A program made the translations under genes and the position numbers. The notes under the pieces are model-generated. The model saw nothing but the letters and a program-made list of their open reading frames with translations. It was not told where the DNA came from and searched no databases. 12,325 nt of DNA from an uncultured Alphaproteobacteria bacterium (lineage in GTDB: Bacteria > Pseudomonadota > Alphaproteobacteria > RF32 > CAG-239). Location: the NCBI GenBank assembly GCA_934271195.1, contig CAKQRB010000062.1:1-12325 (forward strand), written 5' to 3'. Shown here piece by piece: positions 1 through 6,598 of the stretch (position 1 is the stretch's first letter; every line of letters starts with the position of its first letter).

Positions 1-488
1 AAGCCATTGATTTCAGTCAGGAAATTGAAAAACTGAAAGCGGAAAACCTTACTTTGAAAAATGAATTTTTAAGAGCTTACGCCGATGCCGAAAACACCAA
101 AAAACGCTGCGCTCAAGAAATTGAAAAAAACACTAAATATGCTATTTCATCTTTTGCCAAGGACCTGTTAAGTGTGGCCGACAATCTTCATCGCGCAATC
201 GAAGCGCTTCCGGAAGCCGAAAAAGCCAAATGCGAAGAAGCCAAAAATCTGCTGAAAGGCATTGAACTGACAGAAGCCGAATTAATGAAAGTCTTTAAAA
301 AATTCGGCATTCAGAAAGTTGACAGCATGGGAAAAGTCTTTGACCCCAATTACCAAAGGGTTATTCAGGAAGTCGACGATGCCGGAAAACCGGCAGGGAC
401 TATTATTGCCGAACTTCAGACCGGATATATGATTAACGACCGCATCTTGCGCGAAGCCATGGTTATTGTCACCAAAGGCGGCAATTAG
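1..488 (+). CDS. grpE: Nucleotide exchange factor GrpE, 5' end outside the window
   Basis: GrpE is the dimeric cytoplasmic co-chaperone that releases ADP from DnaK. The reading frame is open from base 3 and ends in TAG at 486-488, so about 161 C-terminal residues are present and the start lies upstream. The first 40 residues are charged and heptad-like (EIEKLKAEN, then RAYADAENTKKR), matching the long GrpE coiled coil; RAYADAEN-KKR is a family hallmark. After the helical region with LLSVADNLHRAI come the beta-domain signatures KVFDPNYQRVIQEV and GTIIAELQTGYMINDRILREA, close to the GrpE consensus. A TTG at 54-56 is an internal Leu codon, not a start, because the coiled coil continues upstream of it. 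A terminator follows 24 bases after the stop, so this is probably the last gene of its transcript. The usual partner hrcA or dnaK is not in view. Confidence 0.96.
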   Translation, partial: AIDFSQEIEKLKAENLTLKNEFLRAYADAENTKKRCAQEIEKNTKYAISSFAKDLLSVADNLHRAIEALPEAEKAKCEEAKNLLKGIELTEAELMKVFKKFGIQKVDSMGKVFDPNYQRVIQEVDDAGKPAGTIIAELQTGYMINDRILREAMVIVTKGGN

Positions 489-512
489 CTGTTAATAATT
501 AAGAACACCGAT

Positions 513-545
513 AAAAAACTCCAAGTTGAAGCTTGGAGTTTTTTT
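513..545. terminator. Bidirectional terminator between grpE and the ASCH gene
   Basis: A-rich left arm 513-525 (AAAAAACTCCAAG), loop 526-531, right arm 532-545 (CTTGGAG plus a T run). It is a near-perfect stem with a T tract on both strands, so it can end grpE on the plus strand and the gene ending at 564 on the minus strand. Confidence 0.88.
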
Positions 546-563
546 GTTTTCATTTAATCTGGC

Positions 564-899
564 TCAAACCAATTTTATTTCGATTCCAACAACGCCAAAT
601 TCTTTTTGTCTTTCTTGAGAATAAAATTCTTCCAAAATATTTATTAACTCATTACTATCTGAAAAACCAGCTTTTTTACAATCAATCTTTTGGCACAATT
701 CAATAAAATTATTTGCTCTGTGAAGTTTTATAACTTGAGACAAAAATTTATCATCACTATCAGAATTATTTGAAAATTCAATATAATCACCAACTTTAAT
801 ATTTTTACGTTTATCATCAAACAAGCGTAACTCAATCGTTTTGATTCCCGATTTTAAAAGATTATAATACCTTTCTTTTACATTCAATTTATGCTGCAT
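564..899 (-). CDS. ASCH-domain protein, 111 aa
   Basis: Small single-domain protein of the ASCH superfamily, a PUA-like fold thought to bind RNA or nucleotides. The signature is the N-terminal stretch LLKSGIKTIELRL (residues 14-26), then DDKRKNIKVGDYIEF, where a GxKTIExR loop and a GD turn shape the ligand pocket. Length fits the family (about 100-120 aa). E. coli YqfB, an N4-acetylcytidine amidohydrolase, belongs to this superfamily. Its catalytic Lys corresponds to K20 here, but the position of its catalytic Thr appears to be E23, so that activity cannot be assumed. The start at 899 is chosen because AAGGAAG lies 7 bases upstream; a longer frame from 974 would overlap the divergent gene and lacks domain similarity. 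The gene is AT-rich (17 G+C in bases 661-720) and divergent from the GNAT gene at 973. Precise substrate unknown. Confidence 0.85.
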   Translation of the reverse strand: MQHKLNVKERYYNLLKSGIKTIELRLFDDKRKNIKVGDYIEFSNNSDSDDKFLSQVIKLHRANNFIELCQKIDCKKAGFSDSNELINILEEFYSQERQKEFGVVGIEIKLV

Positions 900-911
900 T
901 AGTAAACTTCC

Positions 912-940
912 TTGTGCAAATAAATTATTTATGATACAAT
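912..940 (+). promoter_or_regulatory. Promoter for the GNAT gene
   Basis: TTGTGC (912-917), a 17-base spacer, then TACAAT (935-940) preceded by TGA, an extended -10. The predicted transcript start is near 947, giving a leader of about 26 bases before the ATG at 973. Predicted by pattern only. Confidence 0.55.
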
Positions 941-964
941 ACAAGCCAGAATAAAGATTGTAAA
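936..964 (-). promoter_or_regulatory. Candidate promoter for the ASCH gene
   Basis: On the minus strand TTTACA (964-959), a 17-base spacer and TATTGT (941-936). The -10 overlaps that of the opposing GNAT promoter, so the two transcripts would compete for polymerase. The match is moderate. Confidence 0.35.
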
Positions 965-972
965 GGTATAAC

Positions 973-1500
973 ATGAATTATAAACTCGAAACTATAGATT
1001 ACTATTCTTCAGATCATGAATGCCTATATCAAGGAATTGCCAAATTAACCAAATCAATTAATAACATCTATCCTGATTTTACCGATTGGTTATTTAATAA
1101 GTTTATTCCAGGATTAAAAAACGGTTCTCGCAAAATGGTTATTGCTTACAATGACTTACATGCACCGATGGGCATTGCTCTTCTGAAAGACACTGAAGAA
1201 GAAAAGAAAATATGCTGTTTATTTGTTCGAGAAGATTGTCGAGGAAATGGAATAGCAAATAAATTGATAAAACAAAGTTATGCTGTTCTAAAAACCAACA
1301 AGCCGGCACTTACTGTTGCAGACACAAATCTCCCTCAACTGAAAAATTTGTTAGATAAAAATGGTTTTACATTTTCCTACAAGAAAAAAGGAGCTTATCG
1401 GCAAAATGATACCGAAAACTATTTTAATAATGAGGCAACAGAAATATTAAAGAAAAATATTTTAGCGCCTTTATTTGCTAAAAAATTAAGACAAAAATAA
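973..1500 (+). CDS. GNAT-family acetyltransferase, 175 aa
   Basis: Probable acetyl-CoA-dependent N-acetyltransferase; acceptor unknown. The acetyl-CoA binding motif A is clear: strand CCLFVRED (81-88) followed by the R-x-x-G-x-A pyrophosphate loop at R90-G93-A95, then the helix NKLIKQSYAVL. Motif B is visible as TVADTNLPQLKNLLDKNGFTF (114-134), the usual strand, Asn and 'neighbour GF' segment. The N-terminal part is not recognisable by eye. The start has AAAGG six bases upstream and a good promoter at 912-940. Like its divergent neighbour it is AT-rich compared with fabDG, suggesting transfer as a pair. The C-terminal 25 residues are Lys-rich (KKNILAPLFAKKLRQK), which may contact nucleic acid or acidic partners; that is inference. 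Confidence 0.85.
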   Translation: MNYKLETIDYYSSDHECLYQGIAKLTKSINNIYPDFTDWLFNKFIPGLKNGSRKMVIAYNDLHAPMGIALLKDTEEEKKICCLFVREDCRGNGIANKLIKQSYAVLKTNKPALTVADTNLPQLKNLLDKNGFTFSYKKKGAYRQNDTENYFNNEATEILKKNILAPLFAKKLRQK

Positions 1501-1540
1501 AGGAAGAATTCATTTTTATTGATTCTTCCTTTATTTTTTA
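1499..1540. terminator. Bidirectional terminator between the GNAT gene and fabG
   Basis: Stem AAAGGAAGAAT (1499-1509) with ATTCTTCCTTT (1522-1532) and a 12-base loop, followed on the plus strand by an ATTTTTTA tract. It begins inside the GNAT stop codon. On the minus strand the stem is followed by TTATTTTTG, so it can also end the fabD-fabG transcript. Confidence 0.85.
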
Positions 1541-1639
1541 GGATAAACTATCTCAAATAGCCAAACATTTCAAGATATTCCGCATCTTCGATCCATGTCA
1601 AAGAAAGCTGAAACAAGCATGAGTGACCTTTTGCAAGTT

Positions 1640-2377
1640 TTAAATCATGGCCATTCCACCATTGATATTAATAGTCTGTCCCGTAATATATTGCGCTTCA
1701 TCAGATGCTAAAAATGCAACAACATTCGCAATATCTTGAGCTTCACCAAGCTTGCCTTCCGGAATTTTTGCCAACAGGGCTTTTTTAACATCTTCCGGCA
1801 AAACATCTGTCATCGGCGTGCGGATAAAACCCGGAGCAATCGAGTTTACGGTAATGCCGCGGGAACCGACTTCCTGAGCCAGACATTTATTCATGGCAAT
1901 CATACCGGCCTTGGAAGCGGAATAGTTAGCTTGCCCGGCATTTCCGGTAACACCGACAACCGAGGCAATACCGATAATACGGCCGAAACGGCGCTTCATC
2001 ATGCCGCGAACGGCAGCTTTTGCCAATTTGAAGCCTGCAGAAAGGTTAACATCCAAAACCAGCTGCCAATCTTCATCACTCATTCTAATAAAGAGATTGT
2101 CGCGTGTCAAACCGGCATTGTTTACCAAAATGTCAATACGACCGAGTTTTTCTTCAACTTTTTCAACCAAAGACTTTACATCTTCAGGATTTGTCAGGTT
2201 GGCGGTAAAAACCTCAACATTGGAGCCAAGCTCTTCCTTCAGCTTGAGCATCGGCTCTTCACGCATATCGGTCAAAGCCAGAGTTGCCCCTTGTGCATGC
2301 AACGTACGGGCGATTTTATCACCCAGACCACCGGCAGCGCCGGTAATCAGAGCAACTTTTCCATCTAATCTAAACAT
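1640..2377 (-). CDS. fabG: 3-oxoacyl-[acyl-carrier-protein] reductase FabG, 245 aa
   Basis: Short-chain dehydrogenase that reduces 3-oxoacyl-ACP to 3-hydroxyacyl-ACP in type II fatty-acid synthesis. Visible motifs: cofactor loop TGAAGGLG (12-19), NNAG (86-89), catalytic N111, S139, Y152 and K156 (NYSASKAG), and the C-terminal NGGMAMI tail. Residues TRDNLFIRMSDEDW (91-104) and GQANYSASKAG identify FabG rather than a generic SDR. The length is normal. Oddity: residue 37, at the end of the second beta strand (LALTDMRE), is Asp, and the cofactor loop has Gly where E. coli FabG has Arg; in classical SDRs these favour NADH, though Arg39 follows. The start is supported by GGAG eight bases upstream. 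It lies 24 bases after fabD and is co-directional, so the two are probably co-transcribed. No acpP follows; a terminator shared with the opposing gene does. Confidence 0.95.
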   Translation of the reverse strand: MFRLDGKVALITGAAGGLGDKIARTLHAQGATLALTDMREEPMLKLKEELGSNVEVFTANLTNPEDVKSLVEKVEEKLGRIDILVNNAGLTRDNLFIRMSDEDWQLVLDVNLSAGFKLAKAAVRGMMKRRFGRIIGIASVVGVTGNAGQANYSASKAGMIAMNKCLAQEVGSRGITVNSIAPGFIRTPMTDVLPEDVKKALLAKIPEGKLGEAQDIANVVAFLASDEAQYITGQTININGGMAMI

Positions 2378-2401
2378 ATATTTTCTCCATATTGTAATGA
2401 G

Positions 2402-3346
2402 TTAAAAACTGTTTGCGAGTTCTTCGATTTCAGCAGGCGAACCGGCTGATATGGTACAAATTTCTTTATCGCTTCTCTTAATAATTCCTGAAAGCACTTT
2501 GCCGGCGCCAAGTTCAACGGCATTGGTAACGCCATGTTCTTTCATATAAATAACGGTTTCACGCCAACGGACAGATCCTGTAACCTGCTCAACCAAATGC
2601 TTTATGATTTCTTTTTCATCCGTTACAGCCTCGGCCAATACGTTGGCAATAAGCGGAATCTGCGGCTGGTGTGCCTCGACCTCGGCCAGAGCCTTGGCCA
2701 TAACTTCGGCGGCCGGCCCCATCAACGGACTGTGAAAAGGTGCGCTGACCGGCAGCTTGATACATCTTTTGGCACCAAAATCCGGTGCAATTTCAACGGC
2801 TTTTTCAATTGCCTGAATATGCCCGCTCAAAACGACCTGACCGTCAGCATTGTCATTGGCCGCTACACAAGTATATCCGCCTTCGGAACAAGCTTCTGCC
2901 AAAGCCTCGACATCTTTGAAAGACACGCCGATAACCGCCGCCATGCCGCCTACGCCGACAGGCACGGCTTTTTGCATGGCATTGCCGCGTGTTCTGAGCA
3001 GTCTTGCCGTATCAGCCAGAGAGAAAACTTCTGCCGCGCAAGCTGCGGAATACTCGCCGAGGGAATGTCCTGCCACAAAGCTGGCCTTATCTTTGAGCAA
3101 TATGCCAAACTCTTTTTCCAACACTTTGACAACCGCCATTGAATGAGCCATCAAAGCCGGCTGGGCATTGGTCGTCAGTGTCAACTCACTTTCCGGCCCT
3201 TCCGACATAATTTTAAACAAATCTTGCGAAAGAGCGTCATTAACTTCTTCAAAGACCTCTTTAGCCGACTTAAAATTTTCTGCCAATTCCTTGCCCATAC
3301 CCACAAACTGCGAGCCCTGGCCCGGGAATACAAAAGCATATTTCAT
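2402..3346 (-). CDS. fabD: Malonyl-CoA:ACP transacylase FabD, 314 aa
   Basis: Transfers malonyl from CoA to the acyl carrier protein, supplying the extender unit for fatty-acid synthesis. The family landmarks are in order: N-terminal FPGQGSQFVGMG (7-18), Q62 in TNAQPALMAHS, the nucleophile elbow GHSLGEYSA with S95, R120 that binds the malonyl carboxylate (LRTRGNAMQ), and the catalytic H205 in PVSAPFHSPLM. The C-terminal ELGAGKVLSGIIKR is also typical. The length is that of a free-standing FabD. The start at 3346 has AGAGG close upstream (AGAGGTTTTAATG). It is the first gene of a fabD-fabG pair; the 103-base gap to the divergent HIT gene must hold its promoter. Confidence 0.97.
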   Translation of the reverse strand: MKYAFVFPGQGSQFVGMGKELAENFKSAKEVFEEVNDALSQDLFKIMSEGPESELTLTTNAQPALMAHSMAVVKVLEKEFGILLKDKASFVAGHSLGEYSAACAAEVFSLADTARLLRTRGNAMQKAVPVGVGGMAAVIGVSFKDVEALAEACSEGGYTCVAANDNADGQVVLSGHIQAIEKAVEIAPDFGAKRCIKLPVSAPFHSPLMGPAAEVMAKALAEVEAHQPQIPLIANVLAEAVTDEKEIIKHLVEQVTGSVRWRETVIYMKEHGVTNAVELGAGKVLSGIIKRSDKEICTISAGSPAEIEELANSF

Positions 3347-3449
3347 TAAAACCTCTTTATTCTTATTAATATCGCGTTAAGGTTTATCGATTATTGTCAT
3401 AAAGTCAAGACAAAAACCCATTTTATACTACCGCAAAGGAGCGCACACC
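3347..3449. promoter_or_regulatory. Divergent promoter region, fabD / HIT gene
   Basis: The only space from which fabD (minus) and the HIT gene (plus) can be started. On the plus strand TTTTATACT (3421-3429) is a reasonable -10 about 20 bases before the ATG, but no good -35 lies at the right distance. On the minus strand TTGACT (3408-3403) with TAAACC 16 bases on is a weak pair. Exact starts are not resolved. Confidence 0.35.
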
Positions 3450-3878
3450 ATGTTTGAACTCGTCCCCGGACTTGCCAAAAAAGACCATATCACCGACCTG
3501 AAACTCTGCACTGTTTTGTTTGAAGACAATCGCTTTTATCCGTGGATTTTTTTGGTTCCAAAACGTGAACACGTCAAAAACATGACTTTTTTAAGCATGG
3601 AAGACCGCCTGCAGCTGATGCGCGAAATGGCGCTTTGTGAAAAGGTTATGACAGAACTCTTTCCGCATGACCAGACAAACGTCGCCATGATCGGCAACAA
3701 AACGCCGCAGCTGCATATTCACATCCTCTGCCGCAAAGACGGCGATCCCGATTGGCCGACCACGGTCTGGAACAACCATTCTGAACCTTATGCAACTGCT
3801 GAAAAACAACAAACGATCAATAAAATCAAAGTTGCAATAGAGAAAGAAAAAACGGCTGAAATTTATTGCCAAAATTAA
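3450..3878 (+). CDS. HIT-family protein (diadenosine-polyphosphate-hydrolase type), 142 aa
   Basis: Histidine-triad superfamily nucleotide-binding protein, likely hydrolysing or transferring nucleotidyl groups in the cytoplasm. The core is NKTPQLHIHILCRKDGDPDWP (83-103): H89 and the nucleophilic middle H91 are present, while the third triad position is Leu93, as in the proteobacterial HIT branch with an L-H-x-H-x-I-A-R and D-x-x-W-P-x-P-V-W signature. The earlier FYPWIFLVPKREHV (29-42) is the usual substrate strand and loop. The start is well supported by AAGGAG eight bases before the ATG. It stands upstream of ftsK in the same direction, 61 bases apart, possibly with a separate ftsK promoter between. 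The substrate cannot be told from the sequence. Confidence 0.88.
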   Translation: MFELVPGLAKKDHITDLKLCTVLFEDNRFYPWIFLVPKREHVKNMTFLSMEDRLQLMREMALCEKVMTELFPHDQTNVAMIGNKTPQLHIHILCRKDGDPDWPTTVWNNHSEPYATAEKQQTINKIKVAIEKEKTAEIYCQN

Positions 3879-3901
3879 GGATTCTTTGAGGATTTCCGGC
3901 A

Positions 3902-3907
3902 TATAAT
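3902..3907 (+). promoter_or_regulatory. Candidate -10 element for ftsK
   Basis: A perfect TATAAT sits 32 bases before the ftsK ATG, in the short gap after the HIT gene. No convincing -35 is present 16-18 bases upstream, so this may be a weak or activator-dependent promoter, or chance. Confidence 0.3.
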
Positions 3908-3939
3908 CCGATCAAAACAAAAAAAACGGATATCTGATC

Positions 3940-6219
3940 ATGGCCAAGAAAAAGAAAAAAGAAAAAAGTTTTATCGTCAAAACCCTCTGGCGCTTCTGGG
4001 GAATTTTGCTAATTCTGCTTCCGTTGTACGCCTTACTGAGTTGCGCCTTTTATCACAATAATGACAATTCTTTTCTGCAGGCCTCCGCCACACCGGTCAA
4101 AAACTTTTTCGGCAGCAGCGGCGCAGACACGGCGGCTTTCATCTTCAACTATTTCGGCATTGCGCTTTTTCCGTTTTTATGCGCCGCCTTCTTCTGGGGA
4201 TTTGGCCTGATACGATTAAAAAAGCTGGAATTTGCAATTTATCGTTTTTTTTCATTTATCTTTGGCATTTTAACCTTCTCCGTGTTTTTAAGCCTGTTGC
4301 CCGATGTTACAGGAACTTTCCGTCTCGGCGGCATGGTCGGCGGCTTATTTGCCGGACATACGCTGACCTTGTTCAAAAAGTTTTACGTCTATGGCTATGC
4401 CGATTGGATTTTCGGCACGATGCTGTTGCTGTTTTCAATATTCTTTTTTAACTTTGCCGCCGGAATCACCTATCGCAACTGGTTTGCGCTTAGCCGCCGC
4501 ATTGCCGGCTGGATTAAAACCGCTGTTTTATGGACGGCGGCTGCCTTCCGCTATATTTTCAGCTTTGCCCGCCAATACCACACGGAAAATCTGACAGAAC
4601 CGGAAAAAGAGAAATCCCTGCGCCACAAGAAGAAAAAGACCGTCAAAGAAGAGAAAAAAGAACCGGTATTTGAAAAAACAAAGCCTTATAAACCAGAACC
4701 CGCCGGTGACAATTATCAATATCCGAGCATGGATATCTTGTCTAAACCCAAAGAGAAAAACACCCATACCGTCAGCCAGAAAGAACTGGATAAAATCGCG
4801 CTTGATTTGGAAAACGTCCTGCAAGAATTCGGTATCAACGGCAAAATCGTCAAAATCCGCCCCGGACCGGTTGTCACGCTTTATGAACTTGAACCGGCCC
4901 CCGGAACCAAAACCGCCCGCGTTATCAGTCTGGCTGATGACATTGCCCGCTCAATGAGCGCCGTTTCCGTCCGTATTGCCGTTGTGCCGGGCAGCAACAC
5001 CATCGGTATTGAAATGCCTAATCCGACCCGAGAAATTGTCTATCTGCGGGAACTGCTCGACTGCGACGAATTCCAAAACGCCAAAGGCGCACTGACCGTC
5101 ACGCTCGGCAAAGACATCGGCGGCAAAAACATCTATGCCGACCTTGCCAAAATGCCGCACTTGCTGGTTGCCGGCACGACCGGTTCCGGAAAATCTGTCG
5201 GTGTCAACACCATGATTTTGTCGCTGTTATATAAAATGCGCCCCGATGAATGCAAACTCATTATGATTGATCCGAAAATGCTTGAGTTTTCGCTGTACAA
5301 CGGCATTCCGCATTTGTTAACGCCGGTAATTACCGATCCCGCCAAAGCAGTTATCGGCTTAAAATGGGCGGTTAAAGAAATGGAAGACCGCTATCGTGCC
5401 ATGGCTCAGCTCAATGTCCGCAATATTTCCGGCTATAATCAGAAACTGCACGAACTCAAAGCCAGCGGACAAAAAATAAAACGTACCATTCAAACCGGAT
5501 TTGATGCCGAGACCGGTGCGCCGATTTATGAAGAACAAGACTTAGACCTCACGCCGCTGCCTTATATTGTCATTATCGTTGATGAAATGGCAGACCTCAT
5601 GCTTGTCGCTGGCAAAGAAGTTGAGGCGGCCATTCAGCGGCTGGCACAAATGGCGCGTGCCGCCGGACTGCATTTGATTATGTCCACCCAGCGGCCGTCC
5701 GTTGACGTCATCACCGGCACGATTAAAGCTAACTTCCCGACCCGCATAAGCTTTCAAGTCACCTCCAAAATTGACAGCCGCACCATTCTGGGCGAACAAG
5801 GCGCCGAACAACTGCTCGGCATGGGTGATATGCTCTATATGCCGGCCGGCCAACGTCCGTTGCGCGTTCACGCCGGATTCGTCAAAGACAGTGAGATTGA
5901 AAGCATCGTCGAATTCTTAAAAGCGCAAAAAGCGCCGGAATATGTTGAAGGTGTAACCGAAGGACAGCTGAACGAAAAAGACAGCGGTGCCGTCTTTGAC
6001 AAAGGCAGCTTCGGCGGAGGCGCCGGCGGCGGAGAAAACGACTTATACGCTCAGGCCGTTGCCATTGTCAAAAACGATAAAAAAACCTCCATCAGCTATG
6101 TCCAGCGCCGTCTGAGAATTGGCTACAATAAAGCGGCTACCCTGATTGAGCGCATGGAAGAAGAAGGCGTTATCAGCGCTCCCGACCATACCGGCAAACG
6201 GGAAATTCTGGAAGGATAA
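3940..6219 (+). CDS. ftsK: DNA translocase FtsK, 759 aa
   Basis: Septum-anchored hexameric ATPase that pumps chromosome ends toward the dif site during division. The N-terminal part has four hydrophobic helices (about 15-36, 66-92, 100-121, 155-176) with the FtsK-type loop DNSFLQAS (43-50). A short Lys/Glu-rich linker (about 210-255) replaces the very long linker of E. coli. The motor follows: alpha/beta domain from about 280, Walker A GTTGSGKS (412-419), Walker B IVIIVDE (543-549), and the conserved AAGLHLIMSTQRPSVDVITG (574-593). After a Gly-rich hinge (692-698) comes the gamma winged-helix domain (about 700-759; YVQRRLRIGYNKAATLIERM) that reads oriented KOPS sites. All expected parts are present. 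The ribosome site is weak (CGGATAT). The next gene downstream appears broken. Confidence 0.97.
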   Translation: MAKKKKKEKSFIVKTLWRFWGILLILLPLYALLSCAFYHNNDNSFLQASATPVKNFFGSSGADTAAFIFNYFGIALFPFLCAAFFWGFGLIRLKKLEFAIYRFFSFIFGILTFSVFLSLLPDVTGTFRLGGMVGGLFAGHTLTLFKKFYVYGYADWIFGTMLLLFSIFFFNFAAGITYRNWFALSRRIAGWIKTAVLWTAAAFRYIFSFARQYHTENLTEPEKEKSLRHKKKKTVKEEKKEPVFEKTKPYKPEPAGDNYQYPSMDILSKPKEKNTHTVSQKELDKIALDLENVLQEFGINGKIVKIRPGPVVTLYELEPAPGTKTARVISLADDIARSMSAVSVRIAVVPGSNTIGIEMPNPTREIVYLRELLDCDEFQNAKGALTVTLGKDIGGKNIYADLAKMPHLLVAGTTGSGKSVGVNTMILSLLYKMRPDECKLIMIDPKMLEFSLYNGIPHLLTPVITDPAKAVIGLKWAVKEMEDRYRAMAQLNVRNISGYNQKLHELKASGQKIKRTIQTGFDAETGAPIYEEQDLDLTPLPYIVIIVDEMADLMLVAGKEVEAAIQRLAQMARAAGLHLIMSTQRPSVDVITGTIKANFPTRISFQVTSKIDSRTILGEQGAEQLLGMGDMLYMPAGQRPLRVHAGFVKDSEIESIVEFLKAQKAPEYVEGVTEGQLNEKDSGAVFDKGSFGGGAGGGENDLYAQAVAIVKNDKKTSISYVQRRLRIGYNKAATLIERMEEEGVISAPDHTGKREILEG

Positions 6220-6251
6220 CTTGACTTTCACTCCGGATATAAGGAAAAATA

Positions 6252-6545
6252 ATGACGAGAGAATTCAAAGTTTCTGAATTCCGTTGTTACATTATCAGCT
6301 TTATAACATTTTTAGCGGGACCCTTTCTTGTGATGTCCTTTTTTTCTTTACGCGGGAAACTCTAAAAAACACAGATATCATTTTCTTTGGCATTATTTGT
6401 TTATTTTAATCATATCAGTGTTTAAAATTTTTACAGTTCGGAAATCAAAAAAATCTATCTTAAGCCTAACCCCGCAAGAAATTATTGATAACCCTTGCAA
6501 ATATGACTTTATCCACGCTCATTGGGACGGATATGCTCGAAACAT
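6252..6545 (+). pseudogene. Frameshifted small two-helix membrane protein
   Basis: AAGGAAAAAT precedes an ATG at 6252 that opens a 37-codon frame ending at 6365 (MTREFKVSEFRC, then a hydrophobic helix). The frame breaks just after a run of seven T (6339-6345). Adding one T continues as TRETLKNTDIIFFGIICLF, which stops at 6407. Adding one more T in the TTTT at 6404-6407 carries on as LIISVFKIFTVRKSKKSIL and then SLTPQEIIDNPCKYDFIHAHW, up to the terminator. The restored product would be about 100 residues with two membrane helices and a soluble tail. The third piece has no good start of its own. The natural stop is unclear: the frame runs into the hairpin, while a TAA at 6545 lies in another frame. 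No family is recognised. Either a decaying gene or base-calling errors in T runs. Confidence 0.5.
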
Positions 6546-6586
6546 AAAAAAACTCCGGCAAATATTGAGTTTTGCCGGAGTTTTTA
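6546..6586. terminator. Bidirectional terminator between the broken gene and hppA
   Basis: AAAAACTCCGGCAAA (6548-6562), 8-base loop, TTTGCCGGAGTTTTT (6571-6585): a perfect 15-base-pair stem with T tracts on both strands. It ends hppA on the minus strand, starting 13 bases past its stop, and the plus-strand transcript from ftsK. Confidence 0.92.
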
Positions 6587-6598
6587 TTCTTTCTGATC

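Noticed and set aside
1736..3380. Several plus-strand frames opposite fabG and fabD
   Set aside because: They lie fully against well-recognised genes, lack ribosome sites and have antisense-like composition.
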